Origin: Desulfuromonadales bacterium | Lineage (GTDB): Bacteria > Desulfobacterota > Desulfuromonadia > Desulfuromonadales > BM103 | Length of the DNA: 29,282 bases | Direction: 5' to 3' | NCBI GenBank assembly: GCA_029859485.1 | Contig: JAOUDB010000003.1 | Coordinates: 1 to 29,282 of the forward strand | In this document: positions 1-7,497 of the stretch, in pieces | Layout of the letters: each line of letters begins with the position of its first letter | Numbering within the stretch: the stretch's first letter is position 1 | The notes under the pieces: generated by a model | The model's input: the letters and a program-made list of their open reading frames with translations, nothing else | The model's database searches: none | What the model was told of the DNA's origin: nothing | Program-made: the position numbers and the translations under genes

Positions 1-304
1 TCAACTCTGAACCAAGAGGAACCGGTTTTATGTAGCGAACGTTGAGATTGACAGTAACACCAAAGGTGTTGCTGTCTGTTGTCATCATGATTGCGCGGCC
101 GATAACTTCATCGAGGATTGTCGCAGAAATACCACCATGCATCACATTGGGATAGCTCTGATGCTCATTAAGTGGTGTAAACACGGCGATGAGCTCATTG
201 CCCTCTGTCTCGTAAAAGCGGGTTTTAAGGCCAAAAGCATTATCAACGCCGCAGACGAGGCAATTCTTGGATATATTCTGGCTATGTACAATTTTGTGGT
301 TCAT
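1..304 (-). CDS. PaaI-type hotdog-fold thioesterase, C-terminus beyond window edge
   Basis: This is a partial gene read from ATG at 304 and running off the left edge. The visible ~101 residues start MNHKIVHSQN and contain a CLVCG segment, then the hotdog signature MHGG followed by ATILDE, and then a strand ending NVRYIKPVPLG. In PaaI/YbgC-like acyl-CoA thioesterases the HGG loop and the nearby acidic residue of the helix bind and hydrolyse the acyl-CoA thioester. The start has a GGGGA-like ribosome-binding site about 8 bases upstream. The gene lies downstream of three small membrane-protein genes in the same direction, with a 68-base gap and a small hairpin before it. The substrate cannot be told from sequence. 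Family is seen; acyl-CoA hydrolysis is inferred from the family. Confidence 0.8.
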   Translation of the reverse strand, partial: MNHKIVHSQNISKNCLVCGVDNAFGLKTRFYETEGNELIAVFTPLNEHQSYPNVMHGGISATILDEVIGRAIMMTTDSNTFGVTVNLNVRYIKPVPLGSEL

Positions 305-342
305 AGGGTCCCCGATGACAATAAATAAGTTTCAATCCAGAT

Positions 343-359
343 AAGACGGAACCCGTCTT
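343..359. terminator. Small hairpin between thioesterase and 39-aa gene
   Basis: A perfect 7-bp stem AAGACGG / CCGTCTT with a 3-base loop lies 13 bases after the stop of the 39-residue gene and 38 bases before the thioesterase start. There is no U-tract on either side, so it may be a weak terminator or an RNA-stabilising hairpin. Confidence 0.35.
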
Positions 360-372
360 GTTATCTTGGCTT

Positions 373-492
373 TCAGGTAAAGGCTTCACAGACCCCGTCC
401 CAAAAGGAGGACAGGTCGAGAAAGAACAAAAGGGAAATGGCCGCAAGACCAAGCCCGGCAACCACGGCAAGTGCAACATAATGTTTCTTCAT
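373..492 (-). CDS. Small single-helix membrane protein, 39 aa
   Basis: This is a short open frame from ATG at 492 to TGA at 373-375, preceded by a very strong ribosome-binding site (GGAGGAGG about 8-15 bases upstream). The product starts MKKHYVALAVVAGLG, continues as one hydrophobic helix (about residues 5-25) and ends LSSFWDGVCEAFT, with a single cysteine near the C-terminus. It has no family that I recognise. The strong ribosome-binding site, the clean hydrophobic profile and the position in a run of membrane-protein genes on the same strand are the reasons to call it real. It could be a small inner-membrane protein or an uncleaved signal-anchor peptide. Function unknown. Confidence 0.6.
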   Translation of the reverse strand: MKKHYVALAVVAGLGLAAISLLFFLDLSSFWDGVCEAFT

Positions 493-563
493 GTCCCCCA
501 ACCTCCTCCATGAACAAGATATTACGACAAGCAAAACATGTATCTAGCGGCCAGGGCTGAGCT

Positions 564-1004
564 CTATTTGTCCTTCTGCGTCCACTTGCTGCCGTCCAGA
601 AGCTCAAATTCGGCATTTATGAATGGCCTGTCCTGCTGCTTGACCTGATCGATATACTCCCTGCCCGCCTCACTGGCGGTTTTCTTTTTAAGGCCCTGCT
701 TGTTCACCTTAAGCAGTTCAAGACTCGCCTGATGCTTTCTGAGCCCTGGCAGTGGCACAGCAAGTGCGACCACCAATGCAATAAAAGCGATCAGATAGAG
801 GAGAGTCTGATTGATCTGAATCGGCAAAGGCACCCAGAGCGCCAGGTTGAATATCAGAATACCGCCCCAGAAAATGCCCTTGAAGATCCTTGACGTTTTT
901 TGACTTTCCGCACGCAGAGCTTTGATCTCTTTAACGGTAAGTGGTTTACCATTGTTGATGGCATCCTTAACAAGCTGCTCTATTGGATTAATCTTGCTGC
1001 GCAT
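564..1004 (-). CDS. Two-helix membrane protein of unknown function
   Basis: A 146-residue protein beginning MRSKINPIEQLVKDAINNG. A charged, probably helical N-terminal part of about 40 residues is followed by two hydrophobic segments (about residues 42-62 and 67-90) and a charged cytoplasmic tail rich in lysine and glutamine. It overlaps the 3' end of the LapA-like gene by 17 bases, so the two are probably translationally coupled. The region just before the first membrane helix is amphipathic. I do not recognise the family and no catalytic motif is visible. It may work with the LapA-like protein at the inner membrane, but this rests only on gene order. Confidence 0.75.
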   Translation of the reverse strand: MRSKINPIEQLVKDAINNGKPLTVKEIKALRAESQKTSRIFKGIFWGGILIFNLALWVPLPIQINQTLLYLIAFIALVVALAVPLPGLRKHQASLELLKVNKQGLKKKTASEAGREYIDQVKQQDRPFINAEFELLDGSKWTQKDK

Positions 1005-1296
1005 CTGATTTTATTTCTCCAGAGGTGGATGTTGCTGACTCTCTCTTAGTTATGGGCTGTTCAGCTTGTTTACTGGCCTCTTCTTTCGATTTCTTGCGAT
1101 TGCGGGAAAAACGCAGGTAACTATTCAGCAGCCAGCCGATGGCTAGACCTGCAGAAAAAGCAAAAAGAACCAGGAGAGCGAGAGAGACATCAACCGACCC
1201 TGCCAGGTAATTTATCGAGACCAGACCAGTATTCAGATAAACAAAGAGAACCATAATAGAGATAAGAATGATGCTGATGACAAGTTTGACTTTCAT
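988..1296 (-). CDS. LapA/DUF1049-like membrane protein
   Basis: A 102-residue protein starting MKVKLVISIILISI, with two transmembrane helices (about residues 4-22 and 35-57) joined by a short loop that contains the family-like N-x2-LVSINYLAG stretch. A basic segment and a long charged tail (KKSKEEASKQ and onward) resemble a short coiled coil. This is the layout of the lipopolysaccharide-assembly protein A domain (DUF1049). In enterobacteria, LapA with LapB controls LpxC turnover; a LapB partner is not in view here, so the role is only suggested. The start at 1296 was chosen over an in-frame start at 1350 because it has a GAGG ribosome-binding site and begins directly with the hydrophobic helix. 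Confidence 0.7.
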   Translation of the reverse strand: MKVKLVISIILISIMVLFVYLNTGLVSINYLAGSVDVSLALLVLFAFSAGLAIGWLLNSYLRFSRNRKKSKEEASKQAEQPITKRESATSTSGEIKSDAQQD

Positions 1297-1372
1297 AGGC
1301 CGACCTCTAATAATGTGCGTGTGCAAATAAACTCTGGGGAAACTTGCCAATAACAGGATTCGCGCTAATCTA

Positions 1373-1402
1373 TTGACAGTTTATGCAACGCATTCATTTT
1401 AC
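1373..1402 (+). promoter_or_regulatory. Possible promoter for the cytochrome gene
   Basis: A perfect TTGACA -35 element at 1373-1378 lies about 45 bases before the cytochrome start codon. The -10 element is poor: the best choices are CATTTT or TTTTAC at about 1395-1402, each matching three of six positions. The region is the divergent gap between the LapA-like gene and the cytochrome. Confidence 0.3.
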
Positions 1403-1422
1403 ACGGTTTAAGGGAGAGCGTC

Positions 1423-1734
1423 ATGAATAAATCGATCCTTTTCTTCAGTCTGTTCTTCTTGCTTGCTGTTCAGGGCCAGGCAAACGAGGCGCCCTCTTTA
1501 AGCCTGGGGAAAACCCTTTTCGAATCTACGGAACTCGGTAGCAAAGGGAAAAGCTGCCAAACCTGTCATTCTCAAGGCAAAGGCCTGGATATGATCGGAG
1601 ATTTTAACGACGAAGAACTTAAGGATATTATCAACGCCTGTCTCCGTGACGCTCTAGGCGGCAAACTCATCTCTGTGGAATCCCAGGAGATGGTGGCGTT
1701 GCTTGCATACGTGAGGAAGTTTCAAAAGAGATAA
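1423..1734 (+). CDS. Small secreted monohaem c-type cytochrome
   Basis: A 103-residue protein with a signal peptide (MNKSILFFSLFFLLAVQGQA, cleavage likely just after) and one haem c site, CQTCH, at residues 45-49. The mature protein is about 83 residues, the size of a class I cytochrome c. Methionine 57 or the methionine in SQEMVALL could be the sixth iron ligand; the segment ALLAYVRKFQ resembles the C-terminal helix of small cytochromes. It would be a periplasmic electron carrier, typical of metal- or sulfur-respiring deltaproteobacteria. A GGGAGAG ribosome-binding site precedes ATG. It stands alone on the plus strand between divergent and convergent neighbours, so its electron partners cannot be told. 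Confidence 0.88.
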   Translation: MNKSILFFSLFFLLAVQGQANEAPSLSLGKTLFESTELGSKGKSCQTCHSQGKGLDMIGDFNDEELKDIINACLRDALGGKLISVESQEMVALLAYVRKFQKR

Positions 1735-1785
1735 CAGCCACGTAGCGCGGGAAGATGGATGTGATAAACCAGACAAACAAAACCC

Positions 1786-1815
1786 GAAGGGGACAGATTG
1801 ATTTCTGTCCCCTTC
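1786..1815. terminator. Perfect 12-bp hairpin between convergent genes
   Basis: GAAGGGGACAGA (1786-1797) and TCTGTCCCCTTC (1804-1815) form a perfect 12-bp stem with a 6-base loop. It lies 51 bases after the cytochrome stop and 25 bases after the response-regulator stop, where a bidirectional terminator is expected. The T-tract is weak. The GGGGACAGA core is also a motif I associate with dispersed REP-like repeats in deltaproteobacteria. Confidence 0.65.
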
Positions 1816-1840
1816 TATCTTCGTGGTTCAAGGTAAGTCG

Positions 1841-2530
1841 TTAAGACACGCGGCGGACAAAATATCTCCGCTCAGGACGACCGACGGCACCGTAAATCAA
1901 CTCTGCAGTCAGCTGGCCATTGACTGTGAGATATTCGAGATAGCGACGAGCGGTCGTGCGGCTGGTTCCGATCTTGGCTCCGACTTCCTCTGCACTGAAA
2001 CCGTCAGGGTGCGGGTTTTCGAAAACTCCCTGAACCTTATTCAATGTAAATGCATCTATTCCCTTTGGCAGAGCTGGTTCTCCAGGCTGACTGTCTTTGT
2101 AGGGGTGCAGGAGGCGGTCAATATCCTTCTGGTCGAGACTGGTCTCGGTTTGTAAGCTCCGACGATGTTCACGAAAACTCTCAAGGGCCTCCTTGAAGCG
2201 GGAGAACATGACTGGCTTGAGAATGTAGTCAAACACCCCGCCGCGCATGGCCTCTTGCAATGGTTCCAACTCCTTTGCTGCCGTGATCAGGATGACATCA
2301 GTGGCCTGACGACTGGCGCGAATTCGCCAGAGTATCTCAGTCCCTAGCCCATCGGGAAAATACAGGTCAAGCAAGACCAGGTCTGGTTCGAAAAGTTCAC
2401 ACATCTTTTCTGCATCTACCAGGCTGTCTGCAAGGCCAACGACGGTGAAACCGCCAACTTTTTCGGTAAAGTGTCGATGGATCTCCGCAATTTTAGGATC
2501 ATCCTCAACTATCAACACGCTGAAATCCAT
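1841..2530 (-). CDS. CitB/DcuR-family response regulator
   Basis: A 229-residue two-component response regulator. The receiver domain (about residues 4-120) shows the acidic pair D10-D11, the phosphorylation site D55 in VLLDLYFPDG, T83 and K105 (YILKP). The C-terminal domain (about 150-229) has a helix-turn-helix in which GFSAEEVGAKIG and SRTTARRYLEYL are the two helices; this is the layout of CitB/DcuR/DctR regulators, which activate di- and tricarboxylate genes. ATG at 2530 was chosen over an upstream in-frame start because GGGAGG lies just before it. Only one base separates it from the kinase stop codon. The likely target is the divergent tctCBA operon, inferred from position. Confidence 0.92.
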   Translation of the reverse strand: MDFSVLIVEDDPKIAEIHRHFTEKVGGFTVVGLADSLVDAEKMCELFEPDLVLLDLYFPDGLGTEILWRIRASRQATDVILITAAKELEPLQEAMRGGVFDYILKPVMFSRFKEALESFREHRRSLQTETSLDQKDIDRLLHPYKDSQPGEPALPKGIDAFTLNKVQGVFENPHPDGFSAEEVGAKIGTSRTTARRYLEYLTVNGQLTAELIYGAVGRPERRYFVRRVS

Positions 2531-2531
2531 C

Positions 2532-4154
2532 TCAGAACCTCCCTTGTTTCGGGATGAATACGGAGAAAAGAGCCCCGCCAAGATCACTGTCACTCAGGGT
2601 GATTTGACCGCCAAGATCCCTGAGAGCTTTCCTCGCCAGGTAGAGTCCATGGCCACGGTCGTTTTGCTTGGTCGTGAAGCCCCTTTCGAAGATCTGTTCA
2701 CTTTTCTCTGCGGGCACCCCTGCACCTGAATCTTCGACTTCGAAAACCAGATCGTTGCTGACATCGGTCATAGACAGCTTGACTTTTGCTTGATGCTCAC
2801 CCTGAAGAGCAGCGTCAAAAGCATTGTCGAGCAAGTTGCCAAGGATGGTTACCAGTTTTTCACGGCTGAGTTCAGACGGCACGTCTTTAAGCTGGCTGTC
2901 GGGGTCGATCTCGAACTCGATGCGCAGTTCTTGAGCGTGGTTGTACTTGCCGAGGATAAAAGCAGCCAGGACCGGAAAGGGTACAGCCTTAGCGAGAAAA
3001 GCAATCAACCCTTGGTAACCCGCGGTTTCCTGGCTGATCAACTCCAGAGCCTCTTTATCATGGTCGATCTGGATCAACCCGGCAATAGTGTGGAGTTTGT
3101 TTGAATATTCATGGGTCTGGGCTCGTAACATTTCGGAGTATTCTTTGACTTGGGAGAACTGCTTAGCGAGTATGTCAAGTTCGTCCCGGCGCCGAAAACT
3201 GGCGACAGCACCGATAATTGTATCCTGCTCAATCATCGGTACCGTGTTAATGAGCATGATGGTTCCATTCACTTCAAGTTCCTGATCATGTCTCTGCTCT
3301 CCTCCGGAGAGGATACGGCTCAATTTTGCTCCCGGAAGGACGTCTTTGATTGGTTGGCCAATAATTTGCGACTCCGAATCTTTGCCAAGGATGACAATAG
3401 CTTGCCGATTGACCACGGTGACATTTGCATGACGATCAATGGCGACAACTCCCTCGCGGATCGAATCAATAATCGTTTCACGTTCGGTTAACAGGCGGGC
3501 AATCTGCTCAGGCTCCAGGTCAAATATCGCGCGCTTGAAACGGTTAGAGATGCTGACGGCACCAAGAATCCCGAAGACAACCAGGACACCGACAAGTACC
3601 CCCACTTTAAGTTGATGGTCATGGATGATGACACGCACATTTTCCTGAAGATAGCCGACAGAGACGACTCCGACAATGCCTCCACTCTCATCAAAGATCG
3701 GCACTTTACCCCGGATAGACGGACCGAGAGTTCCCACGGCTCGTGAAACATAGGATTCACCACGCTCAAGAGCCGGAGCATTGTCACCGCCGACCATTTT
3801 TTTACCAAGTCTATCTGGTTTCGGGTGGGAGAAACGAATGCCGTCGCGGTTGCCGATAACGATGAATTCAGCACCAACTTCCTCACGGATCTTTTCAGCA
3901 AGTGCCTGCAGCTTTCCTTCAGGTCGAGGCTTGACAATCTGATGTTTGACCATGGGCAATTGTGCCACGGTACGTGAAACCTGTAATGCCCTCTTGCCAA
4001 TCTGATCCTCGAGGACTTCGCTTATCATCGCGGTATACAAACCACCGGCGATCAGGGTGAGAGAAAAGACTAACAGAAACACCAAGCAGATCATCTGAGC
4101 TTTGAGACTGGTTGGTAAGGAGCGTGATATCAGGGCGCCTGGATTGAAGCTCAT
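2532..4154 (-). CDS. CitA/DcuS-family sensor histidine kinase
   Basis: A 540-residue membrane sensor kinase. Order: transmembrane helix 1 (about 20-43), periplasmic PAS-like sensor (44-182), helix 2 (183-203), cytoplasmic PAS domain (about 222-330), dimerisation helix with the phosphorylated histidine H348 in THEYSNKLH, and an ATPase domain with N-box N440-LLDN, G1 box DSGAG and G2 box GHGLYL. The H-E-[YF]-x-N-K-L-H box is that of the CitA/DcuS family rather than the EnvZ type. In the periplasmic domain R107 and H110 (RFSHP) and R148/K150 (SIRGK) match the carboxylate-binding positions known in CitA and DcuS. Together with the regulator it probably senses an outside carboxylate and turns on tctCBA. 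The ligand is not predictable. Confidence 0.93.
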   Translation of the reverse strand: MSFNPGALISRSLPTSLKAQMICLVFLLVFSLTLIAGGLYTAMISEVLEDQIGKRALQVSRTVAQLPMVKHQIVKPRPEGKLQALAEKIREEVGAEFIVIGNRDGIRFSHPKPDRLGKKMVGGDNAPALERGESYVSRAVGTLGPSIRGKVPIFDESGGIVGVVSVGYLQENVRVIIHDHQLKVGVLVGVLVVFGILGAVSISNRFKRAIFDLEPEQIARLLTERETIIDSIREGVVAIDRHANVTVVNRQAIVILGKDSESQIIGQPIKDVLPGAKLSRILSGGEQRHDQELEVNGTIMLINTVPMIEQDTIIGAVASFRRRDELDILAKQFSQVKEYSEMLRAQTHEYSNKLHTIAGLIQIDHDKEALELISQETAGYQGLIAFLAKAVPFPVLAAFILGKYNHAQELRIEFEIDPDSQLKDVPSELSREKLVTILGNLLDNAFDAALQGEHQAKVKLSMTDVSNDLVFEVEDSGAGVPAEKSEQIFERGFTTKQNDRGHGLYLARKALRDLGGQITLSDSDLGGALFSVFIPKQGRF

Positions 4155-4262
4155 AGATCTCTATCCATCTGAAAAGATTAAATTAAATCATAACCTGAAA
4201 ACTGTGTGAACAGAATAGCCAAAATGGTTTTTATGCATCAAAAAATCATTATGGTGCAATTC

Positions 4263-4290
4263 TTTACAGTGTTCTAGCAGTTGCTAAAAT
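4263..4290 (+). promoter_or_regulatory. Candidate sigma-70 promoter of tctCBA
   Basis: TTTACA at 4263-4268 and TAAAAT at 4285-4290 are separated by 16 bases, and TGC directly before the -10 box makes it an extended -10. It lies about 96 bases before the tctC start. It is the best promoter match in the divergent gap. Confidence 0.5.
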
Positions 4291-4315
4291 ACGTATACGT
4301 CAGGTAAAAAACCTG
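4291..4315. promoter_or_regulatory. Two adjacent dyads next to the tctC promoter, possible operator
   Basis: ACGTATACGT (4291-4300) is a perfect 10-base palindrome starting right after the candidate -10 box, and CAGGT-AAAAA-ACCTG (4301-4315) is a perfect inverted repeat joined to it. Their place at and after the expected transcription start fits repressor binding or an RNA hairpin better than activator binding upstream. A further 5-bp hairpin CGGCA/TGCCG lies at 4346-4359 in the leader. Function is inferred. Confidence 0.35.
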
Positions 4316-4386
4316 TCCTAAAACAATTACTCACTTAAACCCTTTCGGCAATGATGCCGCCCCTTGATTAATTTAAGGAGATGACA

Positions 4387-5370
4387 ATGAAAAAACGATG
4401 GATTGGACGATCACTGATTCTGCTGGCAGTGGTCTGCATGGGGCTACCTGTAAACACCAGCTTTGCTGCTGCCGAAGTTGAAGAACTTCACTTCCTGATC
4501 CCTGGCGGGGCCGGTGGTGGCTGGGATGGCACAGCCCGTGGCGTCGGCAAGGCGTTGCTCGATTCCGGATTAGTGAAGCAAGCCTCGTTTGAAAACATGT
4601 CAGGTGGTGGTGGCGGAAAAGCCCTGAATCACCTGATCAGTACAGCAGAGAGGCAGCAAGGCACAATGCTGGTCAACTCGACGCCTATTATTATCCGTTC
4701 GTTGACAGGAGTGTTTCCGCAATCGTTCCGTGACCTGACTCCGATTTCTTCAGTCATTGCTGACTATGCGGCATTGGTGGTTGCGAAGGATTCCAAATAT
4801 CAGACACTTGAGCAAGTTCTTGCCGATTTCAAAAAAGACCCACGCTCAGTCAAAATGGCCGGTGGTTCGGTTAAAGGCAGTATGGACCACTTGGTACCGG
4901 CAATGATCGTCAAGGGCGCCGGCGCCGATCCTTTAAAACTGGTCTACGTTCCTTACGATGCTGGTGGCAAAGCTATGGCTGGCCTCCTTTCCGGTGACAC
5001 CCAGGTTCTTTCGACCGGTTTCGGTGAAGCTCTTGGCCTTGCCAATCAGGGTCAAGTACGCATTCTCGCTGTGACCTCTGATGAGCGTCTCTCCCAGGCC
5101 CCCGACGTTCCAACCGTTAAAGAATCAGGTGTCGATGTAACCTTCGCCAACTGGCGTGGGTTCTTCGGCGCTCCGGGCCTTCCGGAAGCCAAGGCTCAGG
5201 CCTATCGCGACGTACTGAAGAAGATGTACGCTACCCCTGAGTGGGAAGATATCCGCAACAAGCGCGGTTGGCAGGATCTTTATAAGCCAGGTGCCGAGTT
5301 TACCTCCTTCCTCGAAGGCCAGGAAAAAGCGATCGGCGAAATGATGCGCGAGCTTGGCTTTATTCAATAA
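4387..5370 (+). CDS. tctC: Tripartite tricarboxylate transporter substrate-binding protein
   Basis: A 327-residue periplasmic binding protein of the TctC/Bug family. It begins with a signal peptide (MKKRWIGRSLILLAVVCMGL to about SFA-AA). The start of the mature domain shows the family pattern IPGGAGGGWDGTAR, which forms the first substrate-binding loop, and later segments such as LTPISS and DVPTVKESG are typical of the family. It binds a carboxylate outside the cell and delivers it to TctAB. ATG at 4387 was chosen over ATG at 4381 because AAGGAG ends at 4380, which gives the usual 6-base spacing only for 4387. It is the first gene of tctC-tctB-tctA. The real substrate may be citrate or another carboxylate; Bug proteins vary widely. 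Confidence 0.93.
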   Translation: MKKRWIGRSLILLAVVCMGLPVNTSFAAAEVEELHFLIPGGAGGGWDGTARGVGKALLDSGLVKQASFENMSGGGGGKALNHLISTAERQQGTMLVNSTPIIIRSLTGVFPQSFRDLTPISSVIADYAALVVAKDSKYQTLEQVLADFKKDPRSVKMAGGSVKGSMDHLVPAMIVKGAGADPLKLVYVPYDAGGKAMAGLLSGDTQVLSTGFGEALGLANQGQVRILAVTSDERLSQAPDVPTVKESGVDVTFANWRGFFGAPGLPEAKAQAYRDVLKKMYATPEWEDIRNKRGWQDLYKPGAEFTSFLEGQEKAIGEMMRELGFIQ

Positions 5371-5394
5371 AAAAAACGCCTACGACAGAGACTG

Positions 5395-5423
5395 TTGGCC
5401 TCCCCGTGACAGGGGGAGGCCAA
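5395..5423 (+). other. GC-rich RNA hairpin between tctC and tctB
   Basis: TTGGCCTCCCC (5395-5405) and GGGGAGGCCAA (5413-5423) form a perfect 11-bp stem with a 7-base loop in the 78-base gap after tctC. No U-tract follows, so it is probably not a full terminator. In many binding-protein operons such hairpins protect the 3' end of the binding-protein message and give it excess expression; that role is inferred here. Confidence 0.6.
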
Positions 5424-5448
5424 GGGTCACAGCAAGAAAGGTTTTTTC

Positions 5449-5928
5449 ATGGCACGGGAAAAGGTAGGAGCGCTGGTTATGCTGCTCTTCTCAATGGCCT
5501 ACGGGTCGCTTGCACTCAAAATACCCTTAAGCTTCATGGCCCAGAACGAATTCTTCACCTCGCGAACCATGCCCTACGCGCTGGCGGTGTTGGGGATGAT
5601 TATTGCGTTGCTGATTCTGGTGATGCCGACAGCTGACCCTGCTGGCAAGCGCTCCCTCAAAGAGGAGACCCGTGGCATGGATTGGAAAACAGCAATTCTG
5701 CTGGTCGTTGGAATGATCGGCTACGGAATGCTTATGAAGTGGCTCGGGTTTATCATCTCCTCGATACTCTTTTTATTGTGCGGTTTCTACATTCTTGGCG
5801 AACGTCGGATCAAAAGAATGCTGCTGGCCTCAATACCACTGGTCATACTGCTCTGGTTCGTCATGTCGTCCCTGCTCGGTGTTTACATTGCACCGGGTGA
5901 ACTCTTCTACACCTTGGGGGTTTTATAA
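5449..5928 (+). CDS. tctB: Tripartite tricarboxylate transporter small membrane subunit
   Basis: A 159-residue membrane protein with four hydrophobic segments (about residues 6-24, 41-60, 78-96 and 97-135 as a split pair) and a short loop carrying GERRIKR. Length, position between tctC and tctA and the helix pattern fit TctB, the small and weakly conserved subunit of the transporter. It forms the inner-membrane complex with TctA, driven by ion gradients rather than ATP. ATG is preceded by an AAGAAAGG site. Its stop TAA overlaps the tctA start by one base (TAATG), so the two subunits are translationally coupled. TctB sequences diverge strongly, so the call leans on context as well as topology. 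Confidence 0.88.
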   Translation: MAREKVGALVMLLFSMAYGSLALKIPLSFMAQNEFFTSRTMPYALAVLGMIIALLILVMPTADPAGKRSLKEETRGMDWKTAILLVVGMIGYGMLMKWLGFIISSILFLLCGFYILGERRIKRMLLASIPLVILLWFVMSSLLGVYIAPGELFYTLGVL

Positions 5929-7469
5929 TGTGGGATGGAATGATTAACGGCATGCTTACCGGGATCAGCACCACGATGATCCCGATGAATATTGGCATGG
6001 TCCTGTTTGGTTGCTTTATGGGCAGCCTGATTGGCATGTTGCCGGGTTTGGGACCCATCACTGCGGTCGCACTGATGATTCCCGTGACCTACGGATTAGA
6101 GCCCTCTACCGGGATGGTACTGTTGGCCGGTGTCTACTATGGAGCCATTTTTGGTGGTTCGACCTCGTCAATTCTGATCAATGCTCCAGGTGAGGCTGCG
6201 ACAGTAGCCACAGCGCTCGACGGCTACCCTTTGGCGCGCCAGGGCTACCCGGGCAAGGCATTGGCGATAGCTGCTTATGCATCTTTCTCCGGAGGGACCA
6301 TCTCGGTCATCATGCTGATGTTTTTTGCGCCGATGCTGGCCAGCGTAGCAACTAGCTTCCAATCGGCGGACTACTTTGCGCTGATGATTCTTGGCCTTAC
6401 AGCGGTATCGGCGTTTGCAGGTCGAGGAGGTGTCTTAAAAGCACTCTTAATGGTTGTCCTGGGCCTGATGCTGGCTACGGTCGGCACCGACCAGACTTCA
6501 GGGGTGCAGCGTTTCACTTTCGGTTCACTGGAGCTGCTTGACGGTATCGAATTCCTGTTGCTGGCGATGGCGACCTTTGCTCTGACCGAAGCACTATCGA
6601 TTGTCCTCAAACGAGATGAGTCGTCGGACAGTCTCAAGCCGAAAATGATCGGTTTCAAGAGTCTGAAAGTAACCAAAAAGGAGTTCAAACAAATCGCACC
6701 GACCATTGGCCGCTCCTCACTACTCGGCTTTATCATTGGTGTTCTGCCCGGCGCAGGCGCAACACTGGGCTCCTTCATGGCCTACGGCATGGAGCGAAAC
6801 ATCGCAAAGCCGGAGGACCGGGAGAACTTCGGCAAGGGCAGCTTGATCGGTCTGGCAGCACCTGAAGCAGGCAATAATGCCGCCAGCTCCGGATCCTTTG
6901 TCCCACTGCTCTGCCTCGGCATTCCCGGTTCAGGAACCACCGCGGTCATGCTCGGCGCGCTGATCGCCTACGGCATTGAGCCGGGCCCGCGTATGTTTAC
7001 CGAAAGCCCCGAGGTTTTCTGGGGTGTCATCATGTCGATGTACCTGGGCAACATCTTTCTGCTGATTCTCAACCTGCCGCTGATCCCCTACTTTGCAAGG
7101 CTTCTGGCCATCCCGCGCAACCTGATGGTACCGATGATCCTGTTCTTCTCTCTAATGGGAGTCTACCTGGTCACCTTCAACGATTTTGACATTCTGATGA
7201 TGGTGCTCTTCTGCGTTGCTGCCATGGCTTTGCGCCTGATGAATTTCCCGATGGCTCCGCTGTTACTCGGCTTTATCCTCGGCGGTTTAATGGAAGACAA
7301 CCTGCGCCGTGCACTGTTAATCTACGATGAGTCGATCAGTTTTATGTGGGAACGGCCACTGACTCTGGGAATCAACCTGGCCACCCTGTTTATTCTGTTT
7401 TTCCCGATGCTACGTTCGTTTATCGCCTCCAGGCGCAACAACACGAATAAGACCCTTTCAGCGAGCTAG
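5928..7469 (+). CDS. tctA: Tripartite tricarboxylate transporter large membrane subunit
   Basis: A 513-residue polytopic inner-membrane protein with about 11-12 hydrophobic segments, the usual TctA length. Family marks are the N-terminal GMLPGLGPITAVALMIP, the NAPGEAATVATALDGYPLARQG-like loop in the first half (seen at about residues 84-105), and an internal repeat of the same kind, GVLPGAGATLGSFMAYG, with AAPEAGNNAASSG in the second half. These two repeated glycine/proline loops are thought to form the transport path. It couples substrate import to an ion gradient with TctB and takes substrate from TctC. It is the last gene of the operon; a hairpin at 7498-7523 follows. Confidence 0.95.
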   Translation: MWDGMINGMLTGISTTMIPMNIGMVLFGCFMGSLIGMLPGLGPITAVALMIPVTYGLEPSTGMVLLAGVYYGAIFGGSTSSILINAPGEAATVATALDGYPLARQGYPGKALAIAAYASFSGGTISVIMLMFFAPMLASVATSFQSADYFALMILGLTAVSAFAGRGGVLKALLMVVLGLMLATVGTDQTSGVQRFTFGSLELLDGIEFLLLAMATFALTEALSIVLKRDESSDSLKPKMIGFKSLKVTKKEFKQIAPTIGRSSLLGFIIGVLPGAGATLGSFMAYGMERNIAKPEDRENFGKGSLIGLAAPEAGNNAASSGSFVPLLCLGIPGSGTTAVMLGALIAYGIEPGPRMFTESPEVFWGVIMSMYLGNIFLLILNLPLIPYFARLLAIPRNLMVPMILFFSLMGVYLVTFNDFDILMMVLFCVAAMALRLMNFPMAPLLLGFILGGLMEDNLRRALLIYDESISFMWERPLTLGINLATLFILFFPMLRSFIASRRNNTNKTLSAS

Positions 7470-7497
7470 CTGAAATTACATAGAAAAGGCTATAAAA

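Noticed and set aside
282..616. Overlapping minus-strand frames of 65 and 76 residues
   Set aside because: They lie out of frame with the better-supported 39-residue gene and the two-helix membrane protein, and show no sensible start site.
4240..4290. Sigma-54 promoter for tctC
   Set aside because: TGGTGC near 4254 resembles a -24 box, but no GC element lies at the required spacing. The sigma-70-like extended -10 fits better.
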